The translations under genes were made by a program, and so were the position numbers. Below the pieces are notes generated by a model that was not told the DNA's origin, ran no database searches, and was given only the letters and a program-made list of their open reading frames with translations. Below are positions 16,610 through 24,927 of a stretch of DNA of 64,000 nt, piece by piece. Within the stretch, counting starts at the first letter, position 1. Every line of letters begins with the position of its first letter. The DNA is from Salinicola lusitanus (GTDB lineage: Bacteria > Pseudomonadota > Gammaproteobacteria > Pseudomonadales > Halomonadaceae), in contig NZ_PZJM01000006.1 of the NCBI RefSeq assembly GCF_003206045.1, positions 180,781 through 244,780 on the forward strand, written 5' to 3'.

Positions 16610-18042
16610 CTGGGGGTCTCGATAGTGGCGTGGGTCGATGTCATGGCGTCGGCGAAGAACAGCGAATCCTGGGTCTGGCGCAGCTTCCACAACCATGAGC
16701 TTTCGTCGATCGCGACATCGCGCAGACGAATGGGCTCGCCGGCGCGGACCGGGCGCATCAATACCCGGTTGGCGGCGAGATAGTAGGGCAGCGGCGCGTC
16801 GTCGCCGAGCGGGCTGGCCGGCACCAGCGCCGACGATACGTGATCGATGCTGTGGTGGTGGCCGTGAGCGGTGAGCGTGGTGCCTTCGGTCAGGTTGGAA
16901 CCGGCAACGGCGATCAGGTCGACATGGGGTCGCGGCTGGCCGACGCTGCTGGGAACGCCGCGGCGCACCATCTCCAGCAGGGTGGTGGCGGCTTCCAGCC
17001 CGAGCAGGTGGCGGGGTAGCGGCAGCATCGCGCTGTCGCCGCGCCGGCTGACCAGGTGCCCTTTCTCGGCCAGCATCTGCCAACTGGTGCGATCATGGCC
17101 GCGCACGACCACGAACACGCCGCCTGCAAGGCTGAACTCGTCCGGCCGCCGCAGGCAGTGGAAGACCTCCAGCGCCGGTGTCCGCGTCAACAGGCCCCCG
17201 TCGGCGGTCGGCACGAACAGTTCGGCGATCTCGCCGAGACGGGCGATGGGGTAGTGCAGTGAGGGACGGTCGGGCATCACGCCGGTCGCGTTGGCGACGA
17301 TCGCCATCTCGCACAGGTCCGGCACCGCGTGCTGCGGCAGATCAACGGCCAGGCGAGCGCGATCCGCCACCCATTGACGGTGACCCTCACTGTCCAGGCC
17401 TTCGGGCAGATCCCAGCGCTCCCCGAAGCCGCGGACGTCGATGCGTTTGCCGTTGCTGGCCAGGGTTTCCGTCGAGGGGGCGAAGACGAAGTCGTATTCG
17501 CTCGACTTGCCAGCGGCGAGGATCTCCAGCCCCACCGTCTCGGCCCAACTGACCAGGCCGATCGCCAGCGCAGGCTGGTCGCCATCCACCGGGCTGATCA
17601 CGCAGCCGCGCTTGCGAGCCATGGCCGCCAGGCCGGGGCCGACCACGCTGTCGACTTCCTTGGTGACCAGGGCCACATGATGGCCGGCTTCCAGCGCGAG
17701 CGCGGCATGGCGGGCGCCGGCTTCGGGGTGACCGGTGGCCTCGATGACGACGTCCAGGGGAAGTTCGATCACCGCCTCCAGCCGGTCGCCGACGATCCAG
17801 TCGCCTCGGTCCCAGGCACGGCTGGCTTCTGCCGGCGTCCGGCAGTGCCGGATTCGGCCCGGTTCGATACCGGCGTCGACCAGTGCCTTGGCCGCAAGCG
17901 CCGGGTCCAGGTCGATCACCACGCGCGCCTCCATGGCTTCCAGATGCCGGGAATGAAGGATGAAGCTGCGGCCGAAGCCACCCGAGCCGATCACGCAGCA
18001 GCGAATCGGGGCGTCACCATCGAGATAGTGGGAGAGGTGCAT
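16606..18042 (-). CDS. NAD(P)-dependent oxidoreductase with C-terminal SAF domain
   Basis: 478 residues. The N-terminal Rossmann fold begins IRCCVIGSGGFGRSF (13-27) and resembles the NAD-binding half of homoserine dehydrogenases; DVVIEATGHPEAGARHA (about 95-111) and LVTKEVDSVVGPGL follow. The last ~80 residues (ALVPASPLGDDAPLPYYLAANRVLMRPVRAGEPIRLRDVAID) are a SAF domain, found in altronate/galactarate dehydratases and some dehydrogenases. This combination is found in carbohydrate-acid gene clusters but I know no proven reaction. Operon position between tctA and the TIM-barrel gene supports a catabolic role. Confidence 0.8.
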   Translation of the reverse strand: MHLSHYLDGDAPIRCCVIGSGGFGRSFILHSRHLEAMEARVVIDLDPALAAKALVDAGIEPGRIRHCRTPAEASRAWDRGDWIVGDRLEAVIELPLDVVIEATGHPEAGARHAALALEAGHHVALVTKEVDSVVGPGLAAMARKRGCVISPVDGDQPALAIGLVSWAETVGLEILAAGKSSEYDFVFAPSTETLASNGKRIDVRGFGERWDLPEGLDSEGHRQWVADRARLAVDLPQHAVPDLCEMAIVANATGVMPDRPSLHYPIARLGEIAELFVPTADGGLLTRTPALEVFHCLRRPDEFSLAGGVFVVVRGHDRTSWQMLAEKGHLVSRRGDSAMLPLPRHLLGLEAATTLLEMVRRGVPSSVGQPRPHVDLIAVAGSNLTEGTTLTAHGHHHSIDHVSSALVPASPLGDDAPLPYYLAANRVLMRPVRAGEPIRLRDVAIDESSWLWKLRQTQDSLFFADAMTSTHATIETPR

Positions 18043-18057
18043 CGCTGTTTCCTTGTC

Positions 18058-19611
18058 TCAGGGGCGGGAGTCGGGCGTCGCCGGCTTCGAGGCCTGCGGT
18101 TTCTGACGCTGCAGCCGTCGCCGCCAGCCTCTCAGCCCCAGCATGCGGGAGAACAGCGGCCACACCAGCATCAATACCCCGAGTCCCATGATCGTGCTGA
18201 CTAGCGAGTTGGACCAGAAGATGGTCAACGAGCCGTCGGACATTACCATCGACTGACGGAAGGCTTCCTCGGCGCGATGACCGAGCACCATGGCCAGCAC
18301 CAGCGGGGCGACCGGGTAGTCGAGCTTCTTGAACAGATAGCCGAGCAGGGCGAAGAACAGCAGCAGCCAGAAGTCGAAGGTGGAGTTGGCGACCTGGTAA
18401 ACGCCGGTGAAGATGACCGCGACAATGACCGGGCCGATGATGGCGAACGGCACCCGCAGGATCGAGGCGTAGAGCGGCACCGTCGCCAGTACCAGGATGA
18501 CCGCGACCACGTTGCCCAGATACATGCTGGCGATCAGGCCCCAGACGAAATCCGGACGGGTGATGAACAGCATCGGCCCGGGCGTCAGCCCCCAGATCAT
18601 CAATCCGCCCATCATCACCGCCGCCGTCGCCGAACCCGGCACCCCGAGTGCCAGCATCGGCAGCAGCGCGGAGGTGCCGGCGGAATGGTCCGCCGCTTCC
18701 GGTGAGACGATACCGTTGGGCTCGCCCTTGCCGAAGCGCTCGGGGTGCCGGGAGAAGCGCTTGGCGATGCCGTGGCTCATGAACGAGGCAGCGGTCGGCC
18801 CGGCGGGCGTGATGCCCATCCAGATCCCGATCAGGATACTGCGGACCAGCGACGCCCAGTAACGCGGCAGCTCGGCCATGGTGCGCAGGATGTCCCGGAC
18901 CCGAATGCGGCTCTTGATACCGTTGAAGCTCAGGCCCTCTTCGGTGGTGACCATGAGTTCGGCGATCCCGAACAGCCCCATGACCGCGACCAGGAAGCTG
19001 ATGCCCTTGACCAGATCGGGAATGCCGAAGGTCAGGCGCAGGCCGCCGGAAACGCTATCCATCCCGACCGTGGCGAAGGCCAGTCCCAGCATCATCGAGA
19101 CCAGTGTCTTCGAGGGCGCGCTGGAACTCATGCCGATGAAGCTGCAGAACGCCAGGAAGTAGACCGCGAAGTACTCCGGCGAGGAGAACTTCAGGCCGAA
19201 CTGGGCCACCGAGCTGGCCAGCAGCGTGATCATGACCACGCCAGCGAGCGCACCGAGACCGGCGGACATGAAGGCCAGGGTCAGCGCACGGGTCGCTTCG
19301 CCATTGCGTGCCATCGGGTAGCCATCGAAGGTCGTGGCGACCGACGAGGGTTCTCCCGGGATATTGAACAGAATCGAGGTGGTGGAGCCGCCGAACAGCG
19401 CCCCCCAGTACATGCAGCTCAACAGAATGATGGCCGACACCGGATCCATGGTGAAAGTCAGCGGCAGCAGCAACGACACGCCGTTGGGGGCGCCCAGTCC
19501 CGGCAGCACGCCGACCAGCATGCCCAGCATCACGCCGATCACCATGATCAGCAGATGATTCCAGGTCAGGATGGTGGCAAAGCCATCCATCAGCAGCGAT
19601 AGGTTGTTCAT
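18058..19611 (-). CDS. tctA: Tripartite tricarboxylate transporter large permease TctA
   Basis: 517 residues, about 12 membrane segments. GVLPGLGAPNGVSLLLPLTF (33-52) and the second-half repeat MGITPAGPTAASFMSHG are the conserved glycine-rich substrate motifs of TctA. It is the channel subunit of a sodium- or proton-driven binding-protein-dependent importer of carboxylates. Together with TctB and TctC just upstream it forms a full system. Length is standard (about 500). The C-terminus is longer and basic. Confidence 0.95.
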   Translation of the reverse strand: MNNLSLLMDGFATILTWNHLLIMVIGVMLGMLVGVLPGLGAPNGVSLLLPLTFTMDPVSAIILLSCMYWGALFGGSTTSILFNIPGEPSSVATTFDGYPMARNGEATRALTLAFMSAGLGALAGVVMITLLASSVAQFGLKFSSPEYFAVYFLAFCSFIGMSSSAPSKTLVSMMLGLAFATVGMDSVSGGLRLTFGIPDLVKGISFLVAVMGLFGIAELMVTTEEGLSFNGIKSRIRVRDILRTMAELPRYWASLVRSILIGIWMGITPAGPTAASFMSHGIAKRFSRHPERFGKGEPNGIVSPEAADHSAGTSALLPMLALGVPGSATAAVMMGGLMIWGLTPGPMLFITRPDFVWGLIASMYLGNVVAVILVLATVPLYASILRVPFAIIGPVIVAVIFTGVYQVANSTFDFWLLLFFALLGYLFKKLDYPVAPLVLAMVLGHRAEEAFRQSMVMSDGSLTIFWSNSLVSTIMGLGVLMLVWPLFSRMLGLRGWRRRLQRQKPQASKPATPDSRP

Positions 19612-19635
19612 GGTGCGATCCCCTGAAACGGGCGC

Positions 19636-20127
19636 TTAGTAGATGCCGAACGCATGCTCCAGGGGGCCTTTCAGTAGCGGCACCTGGAATACGAGTTCGA
19701 ACAGCAGGTAGAAGCAGACGCTGATGGCCACGCCGCTGACCAGCGATTTCCACCAGGCGTAATGGCCCTGGAGACGCATGGCGAACAGCACGTACAGCGT
19801 GGTCCCTACATAGAGCCCCAGCAGTAGCGAGATCACGGCGAAGCCGAGGATCGGTAGCACGAATCGGGCGAGGGACTTGAGCCGGGCGGCATCCAGGAAT
19901 ATCTCGTCCTTGTGGCGATGCCCGACGATCGTTCGCAGCAGATTGACGACGCTGCCGGCAACGACCAGCACGCCAATCCAGAACGGGAAGTAACCGGAGT
20001 CCGGGCCGCTCGGGGTCCACCCGGTACCGACCTGCCAGGCGCCGTAGCAGATCGCGAGACCGATCCCGCCGGTCAGTAGCGCCGTGGCGATCTCCATGCT
20101 GTAACGGGAAATGCCGTTGTGGGTCAT
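19636..20127 (-). CDS. tctB: Tripartite tricarboxylate transporter small permease TctB
   Basis: 163 residues, four predicted membrane segments (about 12-30, 48-66, 88-110, 128-148). TGWTPSGPDSGYFPFWIG is the characteristic TctB stretch after the first helix. The role is to assist TctA. It lies 24 bases upstream of tctA and 53 bases downstream of tctC. Confidence 0.92.
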   Translation of the reverse strand: MTHNGISRYSMEIATALLTGGIGLAICYGAWQVGTGWTPSGPDSGYFPFWIGVLVVAGSVVNLLRTIVGHRHKDEIFLDAARLKSLARFVLPILGFAVISLLLGLYVGTTLYVLFAMRLQGHYAWWKSLVSGVAISVCFYLLFELVFQVPLLKGPLEHAFGIY

Positions 20128-20180
20128 GCTGATTCCCTCCGAGGCGTGGCGGGCGCCAGTGGCCGCCCGCCGGCATGGGC

Positions 20181-21194
20181 TCAGGAAGCGTTCCAGCCTT
20201 CCTGTTCGAACACCTTCTTGACGCTCTTGGCGTTGTCATCGATGTACTGCTGGAGTTCGTCGCCGGTCAGGAAGCGGCTGGTCTGCACGGTTCGGGTGGT
20301 GTAGTCCTTCCATTCAGGTGTCTCGCTGACCTTCTTGAGCAGCTCCTGGTAGTAGGTCACCGCCTCCTCGGGGGCGCCCGCCGGCAGCCAGACGGTCCGC
20401 GGCATGCGGTATTCGCTGATATCGATACCCTGGGACTGGCAGGTGGGGATATCGCCCCAGCCCTTGCCCTGGTAGACGGGCTCGCCCTTGGGAAGCTGTT
20501 CCGGGCTGAACACGCACAGCGGCTTGACCATGCCGGCCTGCCACTGACCGAGGTTCTCGTTGGGATTGTTGACGTTGGCGTCGACATGGCCGCCGGCCAG
20601 TTGCACCAGCGCCTGGCTGCCGCCGTTGAAGGGCACGTAGCGGAAATCGGCGCCGGTGGCTTCCTCGATCATGCTGACCAGCGTCTGGTCGGTGTCCTTG
20701 GATTGGCTGCCGGCGAACTGCATCTTGCCGGGGTTCTGCTTGGCGGCATCGATGAAATCCTTGGCGCTGGTGTAGTCGGCGTCACCGTTCACCCAGATCA
20801 GGAATTCGTCCATGGCCATGGCCGCCACCGGTTGCAGGTCGGCGGCGGCGTAGGGCATTTCCCCGACTTCGGGCAGCAGGTACTCGTTGTTGGTGCCGAA
20901 CGTCAGCTTGTAGGGATCATCCGGGGAAGAGGCCGAATAGACGTAGCCCTCGGCGCCGCTGCCTCCGCCCTTGTTGGAGACGATGATCGATTTGTCCATC
21001 AGCTTGTGCTTGCCGATGATCGACTGCACGGTGCGCGCGAAGGTGTCGGTACCGCCGCCGGCACCGGAGGTCACCACGAACTCGACGGGGCGTTCCGGTT
21101 GCCAGGCGAGCGCGCTCCCGGAGACGGTGAGTGCGGCAAAGAACAGGGCCAGAGGCTTGAGCTGATGGGCGGAAAGGGGGTTGCGCTTGTACAT
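20181..21194 (-). CDS. tctC: Tripartite tricarboxylate transporter solute-binding protein TctC
   Basis: 337 residues, periplasmic. Signal peptide ends near ALA-W (residue 30). The mature N-terminus RPVEFVVTSGAGGGTDTFARTVQ corresponds to the TctC/Bug carboxylate-binding strand and loop, and FRYVPFNGGSQALVQLAGGHVDA is the second ligand-binding region. Proteins of this family bind mono-, di- and tricarboxylates or aromatic acids, so the ligand here is open. Start at 21194 has AGGAGA 7 bases upstream; open frame further upstream is a shadow. First transporter gene after pdxA2. Confidence 0.92.
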   Translation of the reverse strand: MYKRNPLSAHQLKPLALFFAALTVSGSALAWQPERPVEFVVTSGAGGGTDTFARTVQSIIGKHKLMDKSIIVSNKGGGSGAEGYVYSASSPDDPYKLTFGTNNEYLLPEVGEMPYAAADLQPVAAMAMDEFLIWVNGDADYTSAKDFIDAAKQNPGKMQFAGSQSKDTDQTLVSMIEEATGADFRYVPFNGGSQALVQLAGGHVDANVNNPNENLGQWQAGMVKPLCVFSPEQLPKGEPVYQGKGWGDIPTCQSQGIDISEYRMPRTVWLPAGAPEEAVTYYQELLKKVSETPEWKDYTTRTVQTSRFLTGDELQQYIDDNAKSVKKVFEQEGWNAS

Positions 21195-21312
21195 GGCGTT
21201 TCTCCTGTCGGTTCTTGCGTTGTTGCTCTTGTCGGTGACGCTCGTGAGCTGTGTCGAATCGGACCTGCCACTACCTTTCAGCGCCACTGGCGGAAGCCGC
21301 GGCGATGAAATT

Positions 21313-22353
21313 TCAGACGCCCGCCTTGCGTGCCTGGTCAGCCATGCGCGCGGCGAGCAGCAACGCCTGTCGGGAGGCGCCCAGATCGGCGATGCCGCGA
21401 CCGGCAATGTCATAGGCCGTTCCGTGAGCCGGCGTGCAGACCGGGAACGGGAGACCACCGAGCATCGTCACGCCGCTGTCGAATCCCATCATCTTCATCG
21501 CGATCTGCCCCTGGTCGTGGTACATGGTCAGTACCGCGTGGAAGCCCTCTTTCACCGCGCGGAGGAAGACGGTGTCGGCGGGGAAGGGGCCTTCGACCTC
21601 CAGCCCCTGTTCGCGGGCGCGCCGGATCGCCGGCTCGATGATGTCGATCTCCTCCATGCCGAAGCTGCCGCCGTCGCCGGCGTGAGGGTTGAGGCCGGCG
21701 ACGGCGATGCGCGGACGGTCATGCCCGGCCTGCTGCAGGCAGCGATGGGTCAGCGTCAGCTCGTCGATGATCGACTCCGGGCTCAGGGCGGCGGCGACGT
21801 CTTTCAGCGGGATGTGGGAGGTGACCCGCGCATTCCAGACCGATTCGAGAATATTGAATTCACGAGCCTTGCCGTCGAAGCCGATGGCATCCGCCACGAA
21901 GCGAATCTCGTCGTCATAACCGGGGTTGGCATAGCGCATCGCCTTCTTGTTGAACGGCGTGAAGCAGACCGCGTCGACCCGACCGTCGTGGGCCAGCGCG
22001 AGCGCGTGACGGAAGTTGGCCGAAGCGAATTCACCGCCGGCCGGAGTCGCCTCGCCCGGATCGACATCTTCCGGCGCCAGGTTGGCAAGATCGAGAAATG
22101 CCGGTGTGCTCGCAAGATCGGCAAGCGGGCTCTGCTCGTCGATCGAGTCTAGCGTCGGCGAGAGACCGGCGGTGCGGGCACCTTCGTCGAATATTCGACG
22201 GTCGCCGATGATGACCAGGCGTGCGGCTCGCTTGACGGTCTCGTCTGCGGCCAGCCTGGCTGTCAGCTCTGGGCTGATGCCGGCGGGATCGCCCATGGCC
22301 AGGGCGATGATCGGCAACTCGGGCGCGGCTTTGCGCGATGATGAAGGCGTCAT
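21313..22353 (-). CDS. pdxA2: PdxA2-like dehydrogenase (4-phospho-D-threonate/4-hydroxythreonate-phosphate family)
   Basis: 346 residues of the PdxA family. MGDPAGISPE at 20-29 is the family opening motif. Metal ligands are His180 (TSHIPL), His224 (NPHAG) and His279 (YHDQG), matching PdxA His166/211/266. PdxA oxidises 4-phosphohydroxy-L-threonine in vitamin B6 synthesis; PdxA2 acts on 4-phospho-D-threonate giving DHAP; TphB acts on a terephthalate diol. Position at the head of a transporter/dehydrogenase operon and not near ksgA/surA argues for a catabolic PdxA2 or TphB-like role. No DUF1537 sugar-acid kinase is present in the operon, which PdxA2 would need. Confidence 0.85.
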   Translation of the reverse strand: MTPSSSRKAAPELPIIALAMGDPAGISPELTARLAADETVKRAARLVIIGDRRIFDEGARTAGLSPTLDSIDEQSPLADLASTPAFLDLANLAPEDVDPGEATPAGGEFASANFRHALALAHDGRVDAVCFTPFNKKAMRYANPGYDDEIRFVADAIGFDGKAREFNILESVWNARVTSHIPLKDVAAALSPESIIDELTLTHRCLQQAGHDRPRIAVAGLNPHAGDGGSFGMEEIDIIEPAIRRAREQGLEVEGPFPADTVFLRAVKEGFHAVLTMYHDQGQIAMKMMGFDSGVTMLGGLPFPVCTPAHGTAYDIAGRGIADLGASRQALLLAARMADQARKAGV

Positions 22354-22414
22354 GGTATCTCCTGATTCTTCGAGGCGGAGTGCCTGCTTGAGAGGAGATT
22401 GCGCTCAAAACCAA

Positions 22415-22429
22415 AATGTATACATTATA
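22415..22429. promoter_or_regulatory. GntR/FCD operator overlapping the -10 of the pdxA-tct operon
   Basis: Perfect 12-base palindrome AATGTATACATT (22415-22426), of the TGTATACA class bound by many FCD-type GntR regulators. On the minus strand TATAAT occupies 22429-22424, overlapping the operator, so a bound regulator would block the operon promoter. A weak -35 (GACACC) lies about 18 bases upstream of it. Confidence 0.75.
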
Positions 22430-22582
22430 CGTTGGTATTGAGGTGAAGGTGTCGGCTAGCGCAGTATGATGTCAGCACGCTTTTCGGCTGAGCCGGGTCG
22501 CGCAGGGACGGCTCAGGGCTGAATCGAGACATTGCAGGCGCCTATTTCGACCAACGGTTCCCTACCCATGAAGAGATCAGCC

Positions 22583-23248
22583 ATGTCCGACACGACATCG
22601 CCACGTTCCGCGATTGCCAGGCACTCGCTTCACGATGCGATCACCAGCCATCTCCGTGACATGATCATCGAGGGTGAGCTCGAGCCGGGGAAACGGATCT
22701 ACGAAGGTCCACTTTGCGAACGGCTCGGCGTCTCGCGGACGCCTCTACGAGAGGCGCTTCGCTATCTGGCCAGTGAGGGATTGGTGGAACTGACGCCACA
22801 GCGTGGCGCCTCGGTTCGACGTTTCTCGGCAAAGGACATCCAGGACATGCTGGTATTGATCCGTACGCTCGAGGAGCTGGCAGGGCGCTTGGCCTGTACC
22901 GAAGCGAGCGACGAGGAGATTGCGGGGGTGCGCGCGCTGCACAACGAGATGCTGGATCACTATCGCGAAGGAAACCGGCTCGACTATTACAAGACGAACC
23001 AGCGCATTCACTCCGCCATCGTGGCGCTGAGTCACAATGACTCGCTGGTTCAGGTTCATGGTTCACTTCAATCGAAACTCAAGCGGGTTCGATTCATCGG
23101 GCACGAGGGCGAGGAGAAGTGGGCGGCAGCCGTTGCCGAGCATGAATCGATGATCGACTCACTCGAGCGACGGGATGCGCCTGCCTTGGTGACGGCATTG
23201 AGTGAGCATCTCGAGCACGCCTGGGAGCGGGTGCGTGACGTCGTCTAG
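22583..23248 (+). CDS. GntR-family regulator, FCD subfamily
   Basis: 221 residues. N-terminal winged helix: LRDMIIEGELEPGKRIYEGPLCERLGVSRTPLREALRYLASEGLVEL (residues 19-65), the standard GntR signature. C-terminal FCD domain with metal/ligand histidines in NQRIHSAIVALSHND, AEHESMID and SEHLEHAWE. Divergent from the pdxA-tct operon and sharing its control region, so it most likely represses it and responds to a pathway intermediate. ATG at 22583 is chosen; ATG at 22568, five codons earlier, is possible. Confidence 0.92.
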   Translation: MSDTTSPRSAIARHSLHDAITSHLRDMIIEGELEPGKRIYEGPLCERLGVSRTPLREALRYLASEGLVELTPQRGASVRRFSAKDIQDMLVLIRTLEELAGRLACTEASDEEIAGVRALHNEMLDHYREGNRLDYYKTNQRIHSAIVALSHNDSLVQVHGSLQSKLKRVRFIGHEGEEKWAAAVAEHESMIDSLERRDAPALVTALSEHLEHAWERVRDVV

Positions 23249-23406
23249 CGGGTGCGCTGAAGCCACGGAATCATGTCAACAAGCGGGATAGATATACAAG
23301 AGCAGTTCTATTTTGTCGGCAATGTCTTACAAAAAAATCAGATCATTGGCTCTATTTCCCTCCCAGGGGAGAAGATAAAATCGAGATTCGTTGTAGATCC
23401 TTGGTT

Positions 23407-23432
23407 CCCCGACTTCGGTCGGGGATTTTTTT
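23407..23432 (+). terminator. Strong terminator 160 bases after the GntR gene
   Basis: 7-bp stem CCCCGAC/GTCGGGG around TTCG, followed by ATTTTTTT. It ends the GntR transcript or a small RNA from the 160 bases before it. Confidence 0.9.
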
Positions 23433-23540
23433 GACGCTGATTAATGATGTCCCCGATCCCTTTTCTTACGTTTCGCCACTACCTGTTCAGTCGGTTAGTG
23501 TGTTTTATCGTTACAAATCTCTACTAAACAACCCCTTAAT

Positions 23541-23558
23541 AATTAACGCACGTTAATT
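23541..23558. promoter_or_regulatory. Perfect inverted repeat, operator-like
   Basis: AATTAACG-CA-CGTTAATT: 8-base arms with a 2-base centre in an AT-rich region without genes. The symmetry is that of a dimeric repressor site (TetR or similar), but no adjacent gene explains it. Confidence 0.5.
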
Positions 23559-23829
23559 TTAAAATCCTCTTTATTGGTGCAGTCTCAAGGTTATCCCTTG
23601 GAAGACTCGTACCTTCCACGGCGTGACGATTGAGCTTTTCACTGGTGGCCAAGGAAGATATCACGGTATTCACCAAGGACGGCTGCGCCAGGGAATCGGG
23701 GGCTACTCCCCCGGGCCGTCAGCTGGCCAGGCGCAAGCTGATCGAGAGTCCGGTCTTCCTCAGGAGGGCCGGGCTCTCTCTTGTCCGCCGTTGATGCACG
23801 ACCGGGATGGACGGCAGCGAAATACAGGC

Positions 23830-23859
23830 TTGCAAAGGCCAAGTTCCCGGACTTACGAT
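23830..23859 (+). promoter_or_regulatory. Promoter of tRNA-Gly (CCC)
   Basis: TTGCAA at 23830-23835, 18-base spacer, TACGAT at 23854-23859; start would be a few bases before the tRNA. Confidence 0.55.
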
Positions 23860-23869
23860 CTAGCCCGTG

Positions 23870-23943
23870 GCGGGTGTAGCTCAATGGTAGAGCAGAAGCT
23901 TCCCAAGCTTAAGACGAGGGTTCGATTCCCTTCACCCGCTCCA
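23870..23943 (+). tRNA. tRNA-Gly (CCC), island attachment site
   Basis: 74 bases with CCA. Acceptor GCGGGTG/CACCCGC, anticodon CCC at 23902-23904 in loop TTCCCAA, T arm with GGTTCGATTCCC. Its last 24 bases (23920-23943) recur exactly at 28944-28967, marking the left end of an integrated element. Confidence 0.96.
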
Positions 23944-24061
23944 TTTCAGTAATCAGACACGTCCGAAAATATCCCTCTATCGCCCTCCAGCCCGCACGGT
24001 GACTGGGCTAATCCGTTCGAATACGTCCAGATATCAACGCGGGTAGCCACGATCCTCTTGT

Positions 24062-24375
24062 ATGGCCAGGTCTCAGCCATGCATGGAAGCTGGGGTGAAA
24101 CGCGATCAGCTCGAGCGGCGCCCGCTGGCGGATACCGCACTCGCCAAGCTCGAACCGGAATCTCGAGAGTATCGCGAAAGTCTCGATCTCGATCGCCACT
24201 ATTTCGTATCGCCGCCTCTGGCGGGGAGCGGTGGGGCTCGGTCCAGTGAGCCGGCCACCGGCCGATCACCTGGATGGGGCTCGGCGGCAACCCCTGCCCA
24301 TCGGCTCGGCGGGCCCGTGCTCGGGCGCAAGAGGCGATCGATCGTGTGACGTTCGGACCCGGCGTCGTCTCGAGC
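24062..24375 (+). pseudogene. Decayed P4-type integrase (DUF4102 arm-binding domain)
   Basis: Frame 2 from 24062 reads ...RRPLADTALAKLEPESREYRES, matching the arm-type DNA-binding opening of island integrases (PLADxxLxxLEPExxxYRExDGxxLYFRV). About 60 bases later the similarity continues in another frame from 24256: TWMGLGGNPCPSARRARARA then QEAIDRV, matching SWMGLGxYPxVSLAxARxxAxEAR. The intervening KSWQLRY part and everything after ~130 residues (catalytic domain) are missing. So it is a frameshifted, truncated integrase next to its tRNA. Recognition is by pattern memory. Confidence 0.75.
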
Positions 24376-24481
24376 TAGTCCTGCGCGGGCGGCAGCAAGC
24401 TCGCGCGGGCCTCGCCGGTGGCGAGAGAGCTCGAGTAGGGCGGCGCGCCCGGGTCGGCCTGGACGATACCGACAAAGGTGG

Positions 24482-24730
24482 TCATGACGCCGCTTCCGTT
24501 TCCGCCGCGTTCCAGGTGACCAGCGCCTCGGCGGCGCCGACACGATTGACCGAGACGTCTTCCAGTTCCTCGAATTCGTTGAGCATACGCTCCCAGGCGA
24601 CGGGATCGTCCTCGTCGAAGCGGTAGACAGTGACAGCATACTGCTCACGATCGCGCGCCCGGGCGATCTGTCGCTGGATGCGGCGGGTCAACTGCTGATA
24701 CGACGCGGCGGCTTTGAACTGTGCGGACAT
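24482..24730 (-). CDS. DUF1654 family small protein
   Basis: 82 residues. SYQQLTRRIQRQIARARDREQYAVTVYRFDEDDPVAWERMLNEFEE then VTWNAAE follow the DUF1654 pattern known from Pseudomonas and its phages (YExLxxRVQxxInxPxAQxxRxxxI.R...D..EDWERLLxEIxE.dgV.v). Function unknown; the gene is often carried on prophages and islands. AGGGAG is 10 bases upstream of the ATG. Encoded downstream of the integrase remnant on the opposite strand. Confidence 0.75.
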   Translation of the reverse strand: MSAQFKAAASYQQLTRRIQRQIARARDREQYAVTVYRFDEDDPVAWERMLNEFEELEDVSVNRVGAAEALVTWNAAETEAAS

Positions 24731-24927
24731 GACAGCGTGCTCCCTGAGATTGCTGGATATATGTACAGTATCAGGCAAGAGTCATCAAGTAGGCAAGTCG
24801 CTCGAATTGCTTACAGTCAGGCCCTCTTCAGGAAGATTCTCCAGCGGAAACCGCTAATCCCTGTGGCCAATGGGCTAGGGGACAGAGGATTGAAGGCCCA
24901 TCGTGGCGATGGGCCGAAGGTAAGAGA

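Larger units (their letters stand above)
23249..23869. other. AT-rich spacer between GntR gene and tRNA-Gly
   Basis: 621 bases, distinctly AT-rich between about 23440 and 23600. It holds an orphan terminator (23407-23432), a perfect inverted repeat (23541-23558) and the tRNA-Gly promoter. A short frame after 23645 reads AKEDITVFTKDGCA, faintly like a glutaredoxin start, but soon loses resemblance and has no ribosome site; I do not call it. Confidence 0.5.

Noticed and set aside
21313-22353. Assignment of the PdxA-family gene to vitamin B6 synthesis
   Set aside because: It is the first gene of a carboxylate-transport operon under a GntR regulator and not with ksgA, surA or apaG, the usual neighbours of biosynthetic pdxA.
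23623-23952. Plus-strand frame into tRNA-Gly, and a nearby frame reading AKEDITVFTKDGCA
   Set aside because: The first reads through a tRNA. The second recalls a glutaredoxin start for about 14 residues only, lacks the CxxC and a ribosome site; it may be a gene relic but is not supportable.
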